In this document: positions 1-8,087 of the stretch, one piece after another | Layout: the number at the start of each line of letters is the position of its first letter | Numbering within the stretch: position 1 is the first letter of the stretch | Assembly: GCF_000518885.1 (NCBI RefSeq) | Contig: NZ_JAEL01000010.1 | Location: 1 to 64,000 of the forward strand | Direction of reading: 5' to 3' | From: Bacillus sp. J33 | GTDB taxonomy: Bacteria; Bacillota; Bacilli; Bacillales; Cytobacillaceae | Length of the DNA: 64,000 nt | The notes under the pieces: model-generated | Seen by the model: the letters and a program-made list of their open reading frames with translations, nothing else | Told to the model about the DNA's origin: nothing | Databases searched by the model: none | Program-made: the position numbers and the translations under genes

Positions 1-169
1 TAGCATGTGCTTCAATGATTTCCACATCTTTCATTTCACACAGCCTTCTCAATATCGCTCCTATATCTCGTCTCAACTTTCCATAAATTACTTTTCTTCT
101 GTATTTTGGGATGAAAACGATGTGGTACTTACAATTCCACCTGGTATGTGATAAACTATTGTCACTCAT
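1..169 (-). CDS. tnpA: IS200/IS605-family transposase TnpA, N-terminal part (cut by window edge)
   Basis: The first 56 codons on the minus strand read as the N-terminus of a single-domain IS200-type Y1 HUH transposase. The segment WNCKYHIVFIPKYRRK followed by a basic RRDIGAILRRLCE stretch is the family's opening signature. An AGGAG ribosome binding site lies about 8 nt before the ATG at 169. The HUH motif and catalytic tyrosine would lie beyond the window edge, so activity cannot be judged. Family members excise and insert single-stranded DNA at subterminal hairpins. A hairpin of that kind is at 276-292. Confidence 0.88.
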   Translation of the reverse strand, partial: MSDNSLSHTRWNCKYHIVFIPKYRRKVIYGKLRRDIGAILRRLCEMKDVEIIEAHA

Positions 170-275
170 GAGTACTGCTCCTTTCGTTATATAGAAGTTG
201 GTTTGACGGCCAGTTTCTATTATAACGATAGGAGTTTTTTTATGTCACATTACCACTCTAGAAGCTTTGTTTTCA

Positions 276-292
276 CACGTGCAGAGCACGTG
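276..292. repeat. Subterminal hairpin of the IS200/IS605-like element
   Basis: CACGTGC-AGA-GCACGTG is a perfect 7-bp stem with a 3-nt loop, about 105 nt upstream of the tnpA start. IS200/IS605 elements carry such imperfect palindromes near their ends for recognition by TnpA. The exact left boundary is not resolvable from one copy. Confidence 0.55.
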
Positions 293-312
293 GTTTTAAA
301 ACCTATAATAAA

Positions 313-345
313 AAAGAAAGATCCCGATTGGACCTTTCTTTTTCC
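313..345 (-). terminator. Rho-independent terminator of the ectoine island
   Basis: A 12-bp stem (313-324 with 330-341, one A/C mismatch) with a 5-nt loop ends 16 nt after the aldehyde dehydrogenase stop codon. It has T-rich flanks on both strands. It can end the long minus-strand operon and also insulate it from the IS200 element. Confidence 0.8.
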
Positions 346-356
346 AATAAAACACA

Positions 357-1793
357 TTAACAGCTGGATAATTTAAAACAAACAACTTTCGGTTCTGTCA
401 TTTCCTGTATCATAAATTTGATGCCTTCGCGTCCCAGCCCGGAGTTTTTAACTCCGCCAAAAGGCATAGCGTCAATACGATAGTCACTGCTGTCATTGAT
501 CATGATTCCGCCAACTTCCATCTTGGCAATGGCATTATAGGCTTTGTTCACATTATTTGTGAAAATACCGGCTTGCAGACCATAGTTAACGCTGTTGGAC
601 AAGGTGATGGCTGTATCAAGGTTATTCACAGAGTAAAGGAGAACGACCGGGCCAAATATCTCTTCTTTTGAAATGGTGCAGTCTTCTGGAACATCCGCTA
701 AAACGGTAGGGGAATAAAAGGCGCCATTCCGCTCGCCGCCTGTTAATAATGCAGCTCCCTTATCAATGGCTTCGTTCACCAGGTTTTCAACCCGAATCGC
801 TTCTCTTTCATTAATAAGCGGGCCCATATCGGTCAGCTCAGACTGTTTATCGCCTACACAATATTGGTTTGTCCGTTCAAGAAATCTATTTTGGAACTCT
901 TGGAAAATACTCTCTTGGATATAAATGCGCTGAACACCCAGGCAATTTTGGCCTGCTGCCCAAAAGGCGCCTGAAACGGTTGACTCGACTGCTTCTTCAA
1001 GATCAGCATCTTCAAGGACAATCACAGGGGAATTTGATCCAAGCTCCATTGTTATTTTTTTCAAACCAGCTTTGCGGGAAATCGCCTCTCCTGCTTTAAG
1101 GCCGCCAGTAAAAGTTATCATTCGCACATCAGGATGTGTAACGAGGACATCACCAATTTCATGTCCGTGCCCAGTGATCACATTTAATACTTTTGGCGGT
1201 AATCCGGCATGCTCAAAGGCTTCTGCAAGCAGCAATGCACTAAGTGGTGTGACCGTTGCAGGCTTTACGATAATGGCATTCCCGGCTGCAAGCGCAGGAC
1301 CTACTTTGTGCGCAACCAGGTTCAGTGGATCATTAAAAGGTGTAATAGCACCGATAACTCCAATTGGAAAACGATAGTAATAACCGACCCGATTTTCACT
1401 GCCAGGGCTCTGATCGAAAGGAATGGTTTCACCATGAATGCGTCTCGCTTCTTCAGCACTGATGCGAAGTGTTTGAATGCATCTTGCTGTTTCTTTCGCT
1501 GCTTCGCGAATGGTTTTGCTGCCTTCTCTGGCAATCGTATAGGCAAACTTCTCTGAGTTTTTTTCAATATAATCAGCTGCCGCATTGATAATCTTCATTC
1601 GTTCATGAACAGGCATGGAAGCAGCCATTTTAGCTCCGGCCTTTGCATCTTCAATGCATTTCAGCATATCCTCAGGGTCTGCAGCAGGAACCTCTGCAAT
1701 GATGCTGTTATCCTGCGGATCGCGAACCTCGATCATACGGCCGCTCTTCACCCAATCAAGAAACCTTCTTTTGCCTTTAAGTTCAGTTGTCAT
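357..1793 (-). CDS. NAD(P)-dependent aldehyde dehydrogenase, candidate aspartate-semialdehyde dehydrogenase (DoeC/Ssd-like)
   Basis: A 478-residue protein of normal length for the ALDH superfamily. It shows the NAD-binding FTGG loop (about 228-231), the general-base glutamate in MELGSNSP (E250) and the catalytic cysteine in GQNC (C284). An EIFGPV motif follows in the C-terminal half. It is the last gene of the ectoine island, 21 nt after homoserine dehydrogenase and just before a terminator. In known ectoine catabolism an ALDH of this class (DoeC, also called Ssd) oxidises aspartate-4-semialdehyde to aspartate. That assignment here rests on context; succinate-semialdehyde or lactaldehyde dehydrogenase activity cannot be excluded. 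Confidence 0.85.
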   Translation of the reverse strand: MTTELKGKRRFLDWVKSGRMIEVRDPQDNSIIAEVPAADPEDMLKCIEDAKAGAKMAASMPVHERMKIINAAADYIEKNSEKFAYTIAREGSKTIREAAKETARCIQTLRISAEEARRIHGETIPFDQSPGSENRVGYYYRFPIGVIGAITPFNDPLNLVAHKVGPALAAGNAIIVKPATVTPLSALLLAEAFEHAGLPPKVLNVITGHGHEIGDVLVTHPDVRMITFTGGLKAGEAISRKAGLKKITMELGSNSPVIVLEDADLEEAVESTVSGAFWAAGQNCLGVQRIYIQESIFQEFQNRFLERTNQYCVGDKQSELTDMGPLINEREAIRVENLVNEAIDKGAALLTGGERNGAFYSPTVLADVPEDCTISKEEIFGPVVLLYSVNNLDTAITLSNSVNYGLQAGIFTNNVNKAYNAIAKMEVGGIMINDSSDYRIDAMPFGGVKNSGLGREGIKFMIQEMTEPKVVCFKLSSC

Positions 1794-1814
1794 ACCGTTA
1801 CCGCCTTTCTATCA

Positions 1815-2870
1815 CTAGATTTTGACCAAACTTCTTTCACGGGAGATATTAATTAAATCTATTAGAAGAGAGAATCCTGTTTCCACTTTCCCAGCCCCTG
1901 CACCGCTTAACGTCACTGTACCTAAAAGGTCGCATTCATACGTAATCGCATTTGTTGCCCCGCTGATGGAAGCAAGCGGATCTGATACACTTACTTTTTC
2001 CGGAGCAATCGAGGCAGCCACTCTGCCTTCTTCCTTCCGTACCTTCGCTAACAGCTTCCAGCGCTTTCCTTCTGCTTTCGCAACTTCAATGTCTTTTAAC
2101 GTGATGCTTGTGATCCCTTCACAGGATACTTCTTCCACTTTAAGCGGTACGTTCATCACATAGTTTGCTAAAATGACAATCTTATATCTCGCATCATAGC
2201 CCTCTACATCACTTGTTGGATCAGCCTCGGCATACCCGAGTTCCTGCGCTTCTTTTAAAGCATCCTCGTAGGATACACCTTCTGCTTCCATCTTTGTTAG
2301 GATGTAGTTAGTCGTTCCATTTAAAATACCGCGGATCTCTGTTATATCATTTCCTGCCAATGCAGAGACCGGCATCCTAAGTGCAGGGGTTCCGCTCATA
2401 ACAGTGCCTTCAAAGCCCCAGTAAACTTCATGTTTCTTTGCGAGCTGTGAAAGCTCTTTGTAAGCAAGCGCAACTGGCCCCTTGTTCGTCATAACTACAT
2501 TTTTTCCGCTTTCAAATGCAGCTTTACAATGATCTATGGCTGGCTGCCCTGTTTTGACATCTGTGTAAGAGACCTCAATAACCGTATCTGCATTTGTTTC
2601 ACGTATGGTTTTCAGGCTATCCCATCCTGTTACAAGTCCTGGAGTGTGCGGATAGTTTTCCAAATTGCCGGTTTCCTTTAATACATGTAAAGCTGTATCA
2701 ATGTCAATGCCGTTCGGATGATAGATCGAGCCTTTCATTAAATCAGATATGGCAACGATCTCAGCTTCAAATTCTTCCTTTTCTTTTAAGAATTCCTTTT
2801 TATCACGAAGGATTTCAGCTAATCCTTGACCAACAACACCAAACCCAATAAACGCCAATTTATGCGCCAT
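1815..2870 (-). CDS. Homoserine dehydrogenase-like oxidoreductase without ACT domain
   Basis: A 351-residue protein with an N-terminal Rossmann motif GFGVVGQG (residues 9-16), the NKGP segment and a GILNGTTNYILTKM stretch typical of homoserine dehydrogenase. This is followed by the family's A-x-A-DPTSDVEGYDA region. It ends near residue 350, so it lacks the C-terminal ACT domain that mediates threonine feedback in biosynthetic Hom (about 430 residues). The ATG lies inside the 3' end of the M20 gene (11-nt overlap), with GGAGGTG 8 nt upstream, so the two are translationally coupled. The enzyme interconverts aspartate semialdehyde and homoserine. In an ectoine-degradation operon this suggests a catabolic outlet for the semialdehyde rather than threonine biosynthesis (inference). 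Confidence 0.88.
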   Translation of the reverse strand: MAHKLAFIGFGVVGQGLAEILRDKKEFLKEKEEFEAEIVAISDLMKGSIYHPNGIDIDTALHVLKETGNLENYPHTPGLVTGWDSLKTIRETNADTVIEVSYTDVKTGQPAIDHCKAAFESGKNVVMTNKGPVALAYKELSQLAKKHEVYWGFEGTVMSGTPALRMPVSALAGNDITEIRGILNGTTNYILTKMEAEGVSYEDALKEAQELGYAEADPTSDVEGYDARYKIVILANYVMNVPLKVEEVSCEGITSITLKDIEVAKAEGKRWKLLAKVRKEEGRVAASIAPEKVSVSDPLASISGATNAITYECDLLGTVTLSGAGAGKVETGFSLLIDLINISRERSLVKI

Positions 2871-4107
2871 TTAATTGCACCTCCAAATGTTCCTTGTTAA
2901 TAAGGCATGCCTCACCCTTCAGGAACCTTGCAGCGGTTTGCACAAGAATTGCCGTTCCTATCGGCATGCATGTTTCATCGATATCAAAAACCGGCGTGTG
3001 AAGATCCCGCTGTATTCCATCTTGACGGGCACTTCCAAGGAAGAACATGGATGCTGGCAATTTTTGAGTTACATAGCCAAAATCCTCTCCCCCCAACCCG
3101 AATGGTTTTCTGATGATATGAAGTTCAGGATAGATTTCTTGTATGGATTCCTGTATCCATCTGTTGACGAGGGGGCTATTATTTAATGCCGGCTCACCTC
3201 TGTTTATTTTTAAGGAGTAGCCTCCCCCCAGGCCTTCAGAAATCGAAAACGCTTTCTTTATTTCTGCTGCCAATAAATCTCGGACTTCAGGTGAATAGCT
3301 GCGGATGGTTCCTTCAATCAGGACCTCAGTCGGGATGATATTGCTTGCTGTTCCGGCATGGATTTGGCCTATGCTTACTACTGCAGCATCTAAGGCTGAT
3401 ACTTTCCTGGCGACAATTCCATGTAATGCCTGCATAACAGGTCCAAGCATCCAAATCGGGTCTGTGCCAAGCTCCGGGTATGCCCCATGACCGCCCGTTC
3501 CGAAAATTTTCCCTTCAAATACATCAACATTTGCCATACTATATCCATCACTTATTTGCACAGCACCTACAGGCAGCCATGGGCACATATGAAGAGCAAT
3601 TGCAGCATCCACCTCATCATAAACACCTGCCTGCACCATATAGGGAGATCCGGATAATCCGTGTTCATCTGTGCTTTCCTCTGCAGGCTGGAAGACAAAT
3701 TTAACCGTTCCCTTTACATCTCCCATTTTAAAAAGATCTGCAAAAAGATACGCCGCTCCCAGTAAAATGGCAGTGTGGGCATCATGTCCGCAAGCATGCA
3801 TGACCCCTTTGTTGATAGAGCTGTAACTTACGGAATTTTCCTCTGTAATGGGCAGTGCATCCATATCAGCTCTAATGGCAATGGTTGGACCATTCCCAGA
3901 ACTTAGGGTACCGACAACACTTGTTTCAACACCCAACCCTCTTTCTACTTTCATTCCATCTACCTTTTCGAGCGTTTCAGCAACAAATTGAGAGGTGCCA
4001 AATTCCTGAAAACTGAGCTCAGGCTGCTGATGAAACTTACGGCGCCATTCAATCAGTTTGTTAAACAAGTGATTTGCCTGACTGACAATTGGATGATCAT
4101 TTTCCAT
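2860..4107 (-). CDS. M20 amidohydrolase, candidate N-acetyl-diaminobutyrate deacetylase (EutE/DoeB-like), copy A
   Basis: A 415-residue M20D-type metallohydrolase. The metal/catalytic motifs are visible: RADMDALP, MHACGHDAHTAILLG and the tandem glutamates in FQPAEES, then a C-terminal GGEDFGYV. Such enzymes remove acyl groups from N-acyl amino acids. In ectoine catabolism the family member EutE/DoeB deacetylates N-acetyl-L-2,4-diaminobutyrate released by EutD/DoeA. It sits between a cystathionine gamma-synthase-family gene and homoserine dehydrogenase, in the half of the island that also holds eutC. A second M20 gene (11549-12712) is in the other half, and which copy handles which N-acetyl compound cannot be read from sequence. 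Confidence 0.83.
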   Translation of the reverse strand: MENDHPIVSQANHLFNKLIEWRRKFHQQPELSFQEFGTSQFVAETLEKVDGMKVERGLGVETSVVGTLSSGNGPTIAIRADMDALPITEENSVSYSSINKGVMHACGHDAHTAILLGAAYLFADLFKMGDVKGTVKFVFQPAEESTDEHGLSGSPYMVQAGVYDEVDAAIALHMCPWLPVGAVQISDGYSMANVDVFEGKIFGTGGHGAYPELGTDPIWMLGPVMQALHGIVARKVSALDAAVVSIGQIHAGTASNIIPTEVLIEGTIRSYSPEVRDLLAAEIKKAFSISEGLGGGYSLKINRGEPALNNSPLVNRWIQESIQEIYPELHIIRKPFGLGGEDFGYVTQKLPASMFFLGSARQDGIQRDLHTPVFDIDETCMPIGTAILVQTAARFLKGEACLINKEHLEVQLNGA

Positions 4108-4155
4108 TAGCCACCTACCTCCTGTATGAATCTCAAACGGTTTAAAAGCATCAGA

Positions 4156-4193
4156 AGAGCCGTGATTGCTGGATTAGATGGAATCACGACTCT
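4156..4193 (-). promoter_or_regulatory. Intercistronic hairpin between the PLP enzyme and M20 genes
   Basis: A 12-bp stem with one G-T wobble (4156-4167 with 4182-4193) and a 14-nt loop, in the 127-nt gap between two genes of the same operon. It lacks a following U-run on the minus strand, so it is better read as an mRNA-processing or stability hairpin than as a terminator. Confidence 0.45.
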
Positions 4194-4234
4194 AGCTGCT
4201 GAGTTCTTGTAAGAGATTAATAATTTATACTAAG

Positions 4235-5437
4235 CTATTTGATTTGCAGTGCACTCTCAGCGCAGCTAAAAGCCTGCTCAAAATCTGCTATTAAATCTTC
4301 GATATCTTCAATCCCGCAAGAAACTCGAATGAGTCCTTCCGGTATACCCATCGCTGCACGTTCTTCTGGTGTACATTCAACATGGCTTGTTGTTCGGGCA
4401 GGCCCTACAGTTGTTTCAACAGCACCCAGGTTGGCAGCCCTGTTTGCAAATTGCAGCTTTGGAAGAAGATCCCGAACTGTATCTACTCCTCCTTTTACCG
4501 CAAAGCTGAGCATACCGCCAAAGTCCTTCATTTGCTTTTTCGCAATTTCATGGTTTGGATGTGTTTCCAGTCCTGGATAAAATACATCTTCAACAAGATC
4601 CTTTGTCTGCAAGTATTTTGCCAGAGCCATAGCATTGGAACACTGCTGGCGGACGCGGAGGTGAAGTGTCTTCATGCCGCGCAATGTTAAATAGGCAGCC
4701 ATTGGATCCATTGTTGCCCCGTTTATTTCACGGAAATGATAGATTTTTTCAACTAGCTCGTGTGAACCGCACACCACACCGCCTAATGCATCGGCGTGTC
4801 CGCCAAGGAATTTTGTTGCACTATGAATCACTAAATCTGCGCCAAGCGAAAGCGGATTTTGATTGATTGGCGTGCCGAACGTATTGTCAACAACGACCAA
4901 TGCACCTGCATCACGGCCTGCCTTTGCCATACGCTCAATATCTGTAATTTTTACTGTTGGATTTGTCGGTGTTTCCAAATATAAGATTTTGCAGCCCTTT
5001 GCCACTTCTGTTTCTATTTGTTCATGATTCCCAGTTTCACAAAGAACGACATCAATTTGCTGTCTAGGAAGGAATTCTGTAAAAATTTTATTGGTGCCGC
5101 CATACGTATCTTTAATAGAAACGATGCGGTCGCCTGGCAATAAAAATGTCGACAATGTATTGCTGATTGCAGCCATTCCTGTTGAAAAGCTTGTTGCAGC
5201 TTCAGCACCCTCGAGGATTTTCACTTTATCTTCAAATGACTGCACTGTCGGGTTTGTATTGCGTCCATAAATATGGCCCTTCTTCTTTCCGATCGCCACA
5301 TCATACCATTCATCCATATCATCATAGTTATAGGCTACGCTTAAAACGACCGGCACCTGTGTTGCACCGTGTACTAAATATTCTTTTTCCCCTGCCCAAA
5401 CTGCTTTTGTACCTGTTTTAATGTTTTCGTGTGTCAT
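4235..5437 (-). CDS. Cystathionine gamma-synthase/gamma-lyase family PLP enzyme
   Basis: A 400-residue Cys/Met-metabolism PLP enzyme. The PLP lysine lies in SATKFLGGHADALGG, the upstream aspartate in VVVDNTFGTP, and a YGR-NPT segment near residue 60 provides the phosphate-binding tyrosine and arginine from the partner subunit. The family catalyses gamma-replacement or beta/gamma-elimination on homoserine esters, cystathionine or methionine. Here it follows eutC by 11 nt and precedes M20 and homoserine dehydrogenase, and no sulfur-assimilation gene is near. A role on diaminobutyrate, homoserine or an acylated derivative in ectoine breakdown is inferred from context only. An ordinary methionine gamma-lyase is the alternative. 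Confidence 0.82.
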   Translation of the reverse strand: MTHENIKTGTKAVWAGEKEYLVHGATQVPVVLSVAYNYDDMDEWYDVAIGKKKGHIYGRNTNPTVQSFEDKVKILEGAEAATSFSTGMAAISNTLSTFLLPGDRIVSIKDTYGGTNKIFTEFLPRQQIDVVLCETGNHEQIETEVAKGCKILYLETPTNPTVKITDIERMAKAGRDAGALVVVDNTFGTPINQNPLSLGADLVIHSATKFLGGHADALGGVVCGSHELVEKIYHFREINGATMDPMAAYLTLRGMKTLHLRVRQQCSNAMALAKYLQTKDLVEDVFYPGLETHPNHEIAKKQMKDFGGMLSFAVKGGVDTVRDLLPKLQFANRAANLGAVETTVGPARTTSHVECTPEERAAMGIPEGLIRVSCGIEDIEDLIADFEQAFSCAESALQIK

Positions 5438-5448
5438 GTGACCACTCC

Positions 5449-6456
5449 TTATCCGTTTTTTAGCAACATTGATTTATTTTCAACTGTTAACCCTATATGG
5501 TGTTTAGCCATTTCATTGAAGGCAAATAGGGCTATGGCTGTATCCTGCACCCCTGTTCCTGTTAGATCGGCAACTGTAATTTGTTCTTCGTTCTCCCGGC
5601 CGATCAGCTCTTTTGATGTTAATTGCCCAAGCTCAATGATGGCTGATTCATTTGTTAAAGCACCGCTCTCGAGAGCATGATGCAATTCCCCTAATCTTGC
5701 ACATTGTGCCTTCGTATCACACACGAGCAAATCGGCCCGTGCCAGCACCTCAGCTTCAAGCTCCTGTTTATGTTCAGCATCAGAACCCATTGCAGTAATA
5801 TGAAGACCCGGATGAAGCCATTCAGCTTTAATAATCGGCTCTTTTGCCGGCGTTGTCGTGATTACTAGATCACTGCTTCGAACAACCTGTTCCGCGCTTT
5901 TTGCCACTTCGACTTCAATTCCCAGCTCTGTTTCCATGTCCTCTGCGTATTTTTTCGCCCGATCTGCTGAGCGCGCATAGACGGTGACCTTGTTAAAATC
6001 GCGGACTAGTTTAAGGGCTCTTACTTGGAACCTCGCCTGGCTTCCTGCACCGATTACCCCTACCCTTTCAATATTTTGTCTTGCCAGATAGTTAGCGGCA
6101 ATTGCTCCTGCAGCAGCCGTTCTGACTTCTGTTAAATATCCGTTATCTAAAAGCAGTGCCTTGGGAATTCCCGTTTGGGCATTTATGAGCATCATAAGAC
6201 CGTTTCCGCTTGGAAGGCCCAGCTTATAATTGTTAAAGAAGCCGGAGGAAACCTTTATTGCAAACATGTCTTTTCCTTTGATATACGCAGTCTTCACATC
6301 TACTTCCCCATTTTGGTCATGAACATCCACGCGCATGATTGGCGGCATTTCCACTTCATTATTGGCCAGCTTCGAAAATCCCTCTTCAATAATGGTGATC
6401 GCTTTAGGATTTAATTGAACATATTCTTTAATCTCCTGCTCAGTAAAAATAAGCAC
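5449..6456 (-). CDS. eutC: Ornithine cyclodeaminase/mu-crystallin family protein, EutC-like
   Basis: A 335-residue NAD-binding protein of the ornithine cyclodeaminase family. It has a central Rossmann motif VGVIGAGSQARFQ, an N-terminal substrate segment with KVSSGFFNNYKLGLPSG, and TTTPAKEPI after the Rossmann fold. The family uses NAD hydride chemistry on alpha-amino or imino acids. In Ruegeria/Halomonas-type clusters EutC works with the threonine-dehydratase-like EutB in converting hydroxyectoine-derived intermediates to the ectoine pathway. The EutB-like gene is present at 10227-11240 but in the other half of the island. The symbol is given from this context; alanine dehydrogenase-like activity is an alternative. 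Confidence 0.78.
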   Translation of the reverse strand: MLIFTEQEIKEYVQLNPKAITIIEEGFSKLANNEVEMPPIMRVDVHDQNGEVDVKTAYIKGKDMFAIKVSSGFFNNYKLGLPSGNGLMMLINAQTGIPKALLLDNGYLTEVRTAAAGAIAANYLARQNIERVGVIGAGSQARFQVRALKLVRDFNKVTVYARSADRAKKYAEDMETELGIEVEVAKSAEQVVRSSDLVITTTPAKEPIIKAEWLHPGLHITAMGSDAEHKQELEAEVLARADLLVCDTKAQCARLGELHHALESGALTNESAIIELGQLTSKELIGRENEEQITVADLTGTGVQDTAIALFAFNEMAKHHIGLTVENKSMLLKNG

Positions 6457-6484
6457 GGCTCTGCTTCACCTCTTTCTAATAAAT

Positions 6485-6663
6485 AGCTCTGTTAAACTTG
6501 AGTGTTGACTTCCGCTACAGGCACTCAGCGAACGCGGACGGTCCGACGCTCCTCGGTGCCTTGCACCTGCGGGGTCTCCCTTTGATCTGCACTCCCGCAG
6601 GAGTCTCGTGCCTTCCGATCCAATCAACAGGGTGCTAAATCAATTTTTAGCATTTACACAGCC
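6485..6663. mobile_element. MITE-like repeat, copy 1
   Basis: A 179-bp non-coding element between eutC and the upstream M24 gene. It opens with AGCTCTGTTAAAC and closes with TTTACACAGCC, degenerate terminal inverted repeats of the copy at 23813-24054. Shared internal blocks include CGGTCCGACGCT, CACCTGCGGGGTCTCCC, CTCCCGCAGGA and CAATCAA-AGGGTGCTAAAT. No convincing target duplication is left here. GC content is clearly above its surroundings and the interior can fold into hairpins. Confidence 0.75.
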
Positions 6664-6677
6664 CAAAAAATAAGTGT

Positions 6678-7865
6678 CTAGTTGATGGATAAAGCTCCAT
6701 CTTTGATGAATAGCTCTCTTGGAAGCTTTGCAAATGTTTCACACCCTGTATCGGTTACCCTGATTGATTCACTTGCTTCAAATCCATACTTTTCCAGCCA
6801 AATGCCTGGGATAAGATGAAAAGTCATATTTGGCTGCAGTATCGTTTGATCTCCTTTTCGGATGCTTGCTGTATGCTCACCCCAATCAGGCGGGTAATTA
6901 AGCCCCATTGAATAGCCTAGCCTTGAATCTTTAACAATCCCGCTTTTGGCGATTGTTTTTCTCCATGTCTCTTCGATTTCTTCACATGCAATGCCCGGCT
7001 TAATCATCTCAAGGCAAGCATTTAGTCCTTCGACAACAATGTCTGAGAGCGCTTTAATTTTGTCATCCGGTTTACCGATATTAACCGTTCTTGCAAGAGG
7101 GGAGTGGTAGCGTTTATAGCAGCCTGCCAACTCCAAAATAACGGTGTCTCCATGTTTATAGCGCTCATCCGTCCATGTTAGATGAGGAGTGGAGGTTTTC
7201 TCTCCAGAAGGGAGAAGTGGCATGATGGCTGGGTAATCTCCTCCGAACTGTTCGGTTCCAGTGATTTGTGTATGAAAAATTTTCGCTGCCACATCACATT
7301 CACGAATTCCCTCATTAATTAGCCCAATTCCATCCATCATTGCTTTTTCGACAATCACGGCTGCACGCTTCATATATTCGATTTCAGCATCGGATTTTAT
7401 AATGCGAACCCAGTTAACTAGGAGGGTAGCATCCTGAAAGGAAGCATTCGGCAGCCCTTTCTTCAGCTGCTCATAGCATTTTGCAGTGAAATAATAGTTT
7501 TCCATTTCCACACCGATTGAACGTTTATCCTGGCCAATTTGTTTTAAAATATCTGCCACAAAGTCCATTGGGTGTTTTACATCAGATTGTACATAATCGT
7601 CCGGATATGGAATGATATTTTCATGGTAGAGCCATGTTGTTACTTTAGCTCCATTTGCATCCTGGCCCCTCCCAATCCAAATCGGCTGATCTTCGTCATT
7701 AATAATGACGAGCATTTGGTGAACATAGAATGACCATCCGTCATAGCCGGACAAATAATTCATATTGGCAGGATCTGTAACAAGCAAGACTTCAATCCCT
7801 TTTTCTGCCATTCTTTCTTTCGTTTTGCGCAATCTTTCTTTATACTCTGCGGTTCCAAATGACAT
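6678..7865 (-). CDS. doeA: Ectoine hydrolase (M24 creatinase-like fold), EutD/DoeA-like
   Basis: A 395-residue M24-fold protein with an AGGAGGGG ribosome binding site before the ATG. Signature stretches recalled from ectoine hydrolases are present: GYDGWSFYVHQ near residue 40, GRGQDANGA, YPDDYVQS-VKHPMDF, and a C-terminal NYPPDWGEHT with PNMTFHLIPGIW. The aminopeptidase metal ligands are not kept: the usual D-G-x-SD-x-TRT region reads LELAGCYKRYHSPLARTV. This fits the creatinase-like, metal-independent branch. The enzyme opens the ectoine ring to N-acetyl-diaminobutyrate. It is the first enzyme gene after the PucR regulator and the better match of the two M24 copies. A MITE separates it from eutC. 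Confidence 0.87.
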   Translation of the reverse strand: MSFGTAEYKERLRKTKERMAEKGIEVLLVTDPANMNYLSGYDGWSFYVHQMLVIINDEDQPIWIGRGQDANGAKVTTWLYHENIIPYPDDYVQSDVKHPMDFVADILKQIGQDKRSIGVEMENYYFTAKCYEQLKKGLPNASFQDATLLVNWVRIIKSDAEIEYMKRAAVIVEKAMMDGIGLINEGIRECDVAAKIFHTQITGTEQFGGDYPAIMPLLPSGEKTSTPHLTWTDERYKHGDTVILELAGCYKRYHSPLARTVNIGKPDDKIKALSDIVVEGLNACLEMIKPGIACEEIEETWRKTIAKSGIVKDSRLGYSMGLNYPPDWGEHTASIRKGDQTILQPNMTFHLIPGIWLEKYGFEASESIRVTDTGCETFAKLPRELFIKDGALSIN

Positions 7866-8040
7866 GGGAAATCCCCTCCTAGATCAACTAAGTATTACGT
7901 TTTATAAAGTGTTTAACTATTATGAATTCATTATAGGGGGAGGACGGAATAAGTATCATCCGCAAAAATGTATGAAGATTCAAATAAATTACTGTTCAAA
8001 TTATCAAAAAAAGCAGGGGAACGAATTCTAACAAGGATTG

Positions 8041-8076
8041 AAAAGGGTGCCATAACTGTTACGGCACCCTTTTCAA
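8041..8076 (-). terminator. Terminator after the left PucR gene
   Basis: A perfect 11-bp stem AAAAGGGTGCC / GGCACCCTTTT (8041-8051 with 8063-8073), 12 nt beyond the PucR stop codon. It should separate regulator transcription from the M24 operon that follows, implying that the M24 gene has its own promoter in 7866-8040. Confidence 0.8.
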
Positions 8077-8087
8077 TCGCTATTCTT

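Noticed and set aside
869-2163. Plus-strand ORFs opposite the ALDH and homoserine dehydrogenase genes
   Set aside because: They are antisense shadows of well-supported genes, without ribosome binding sites or family features.
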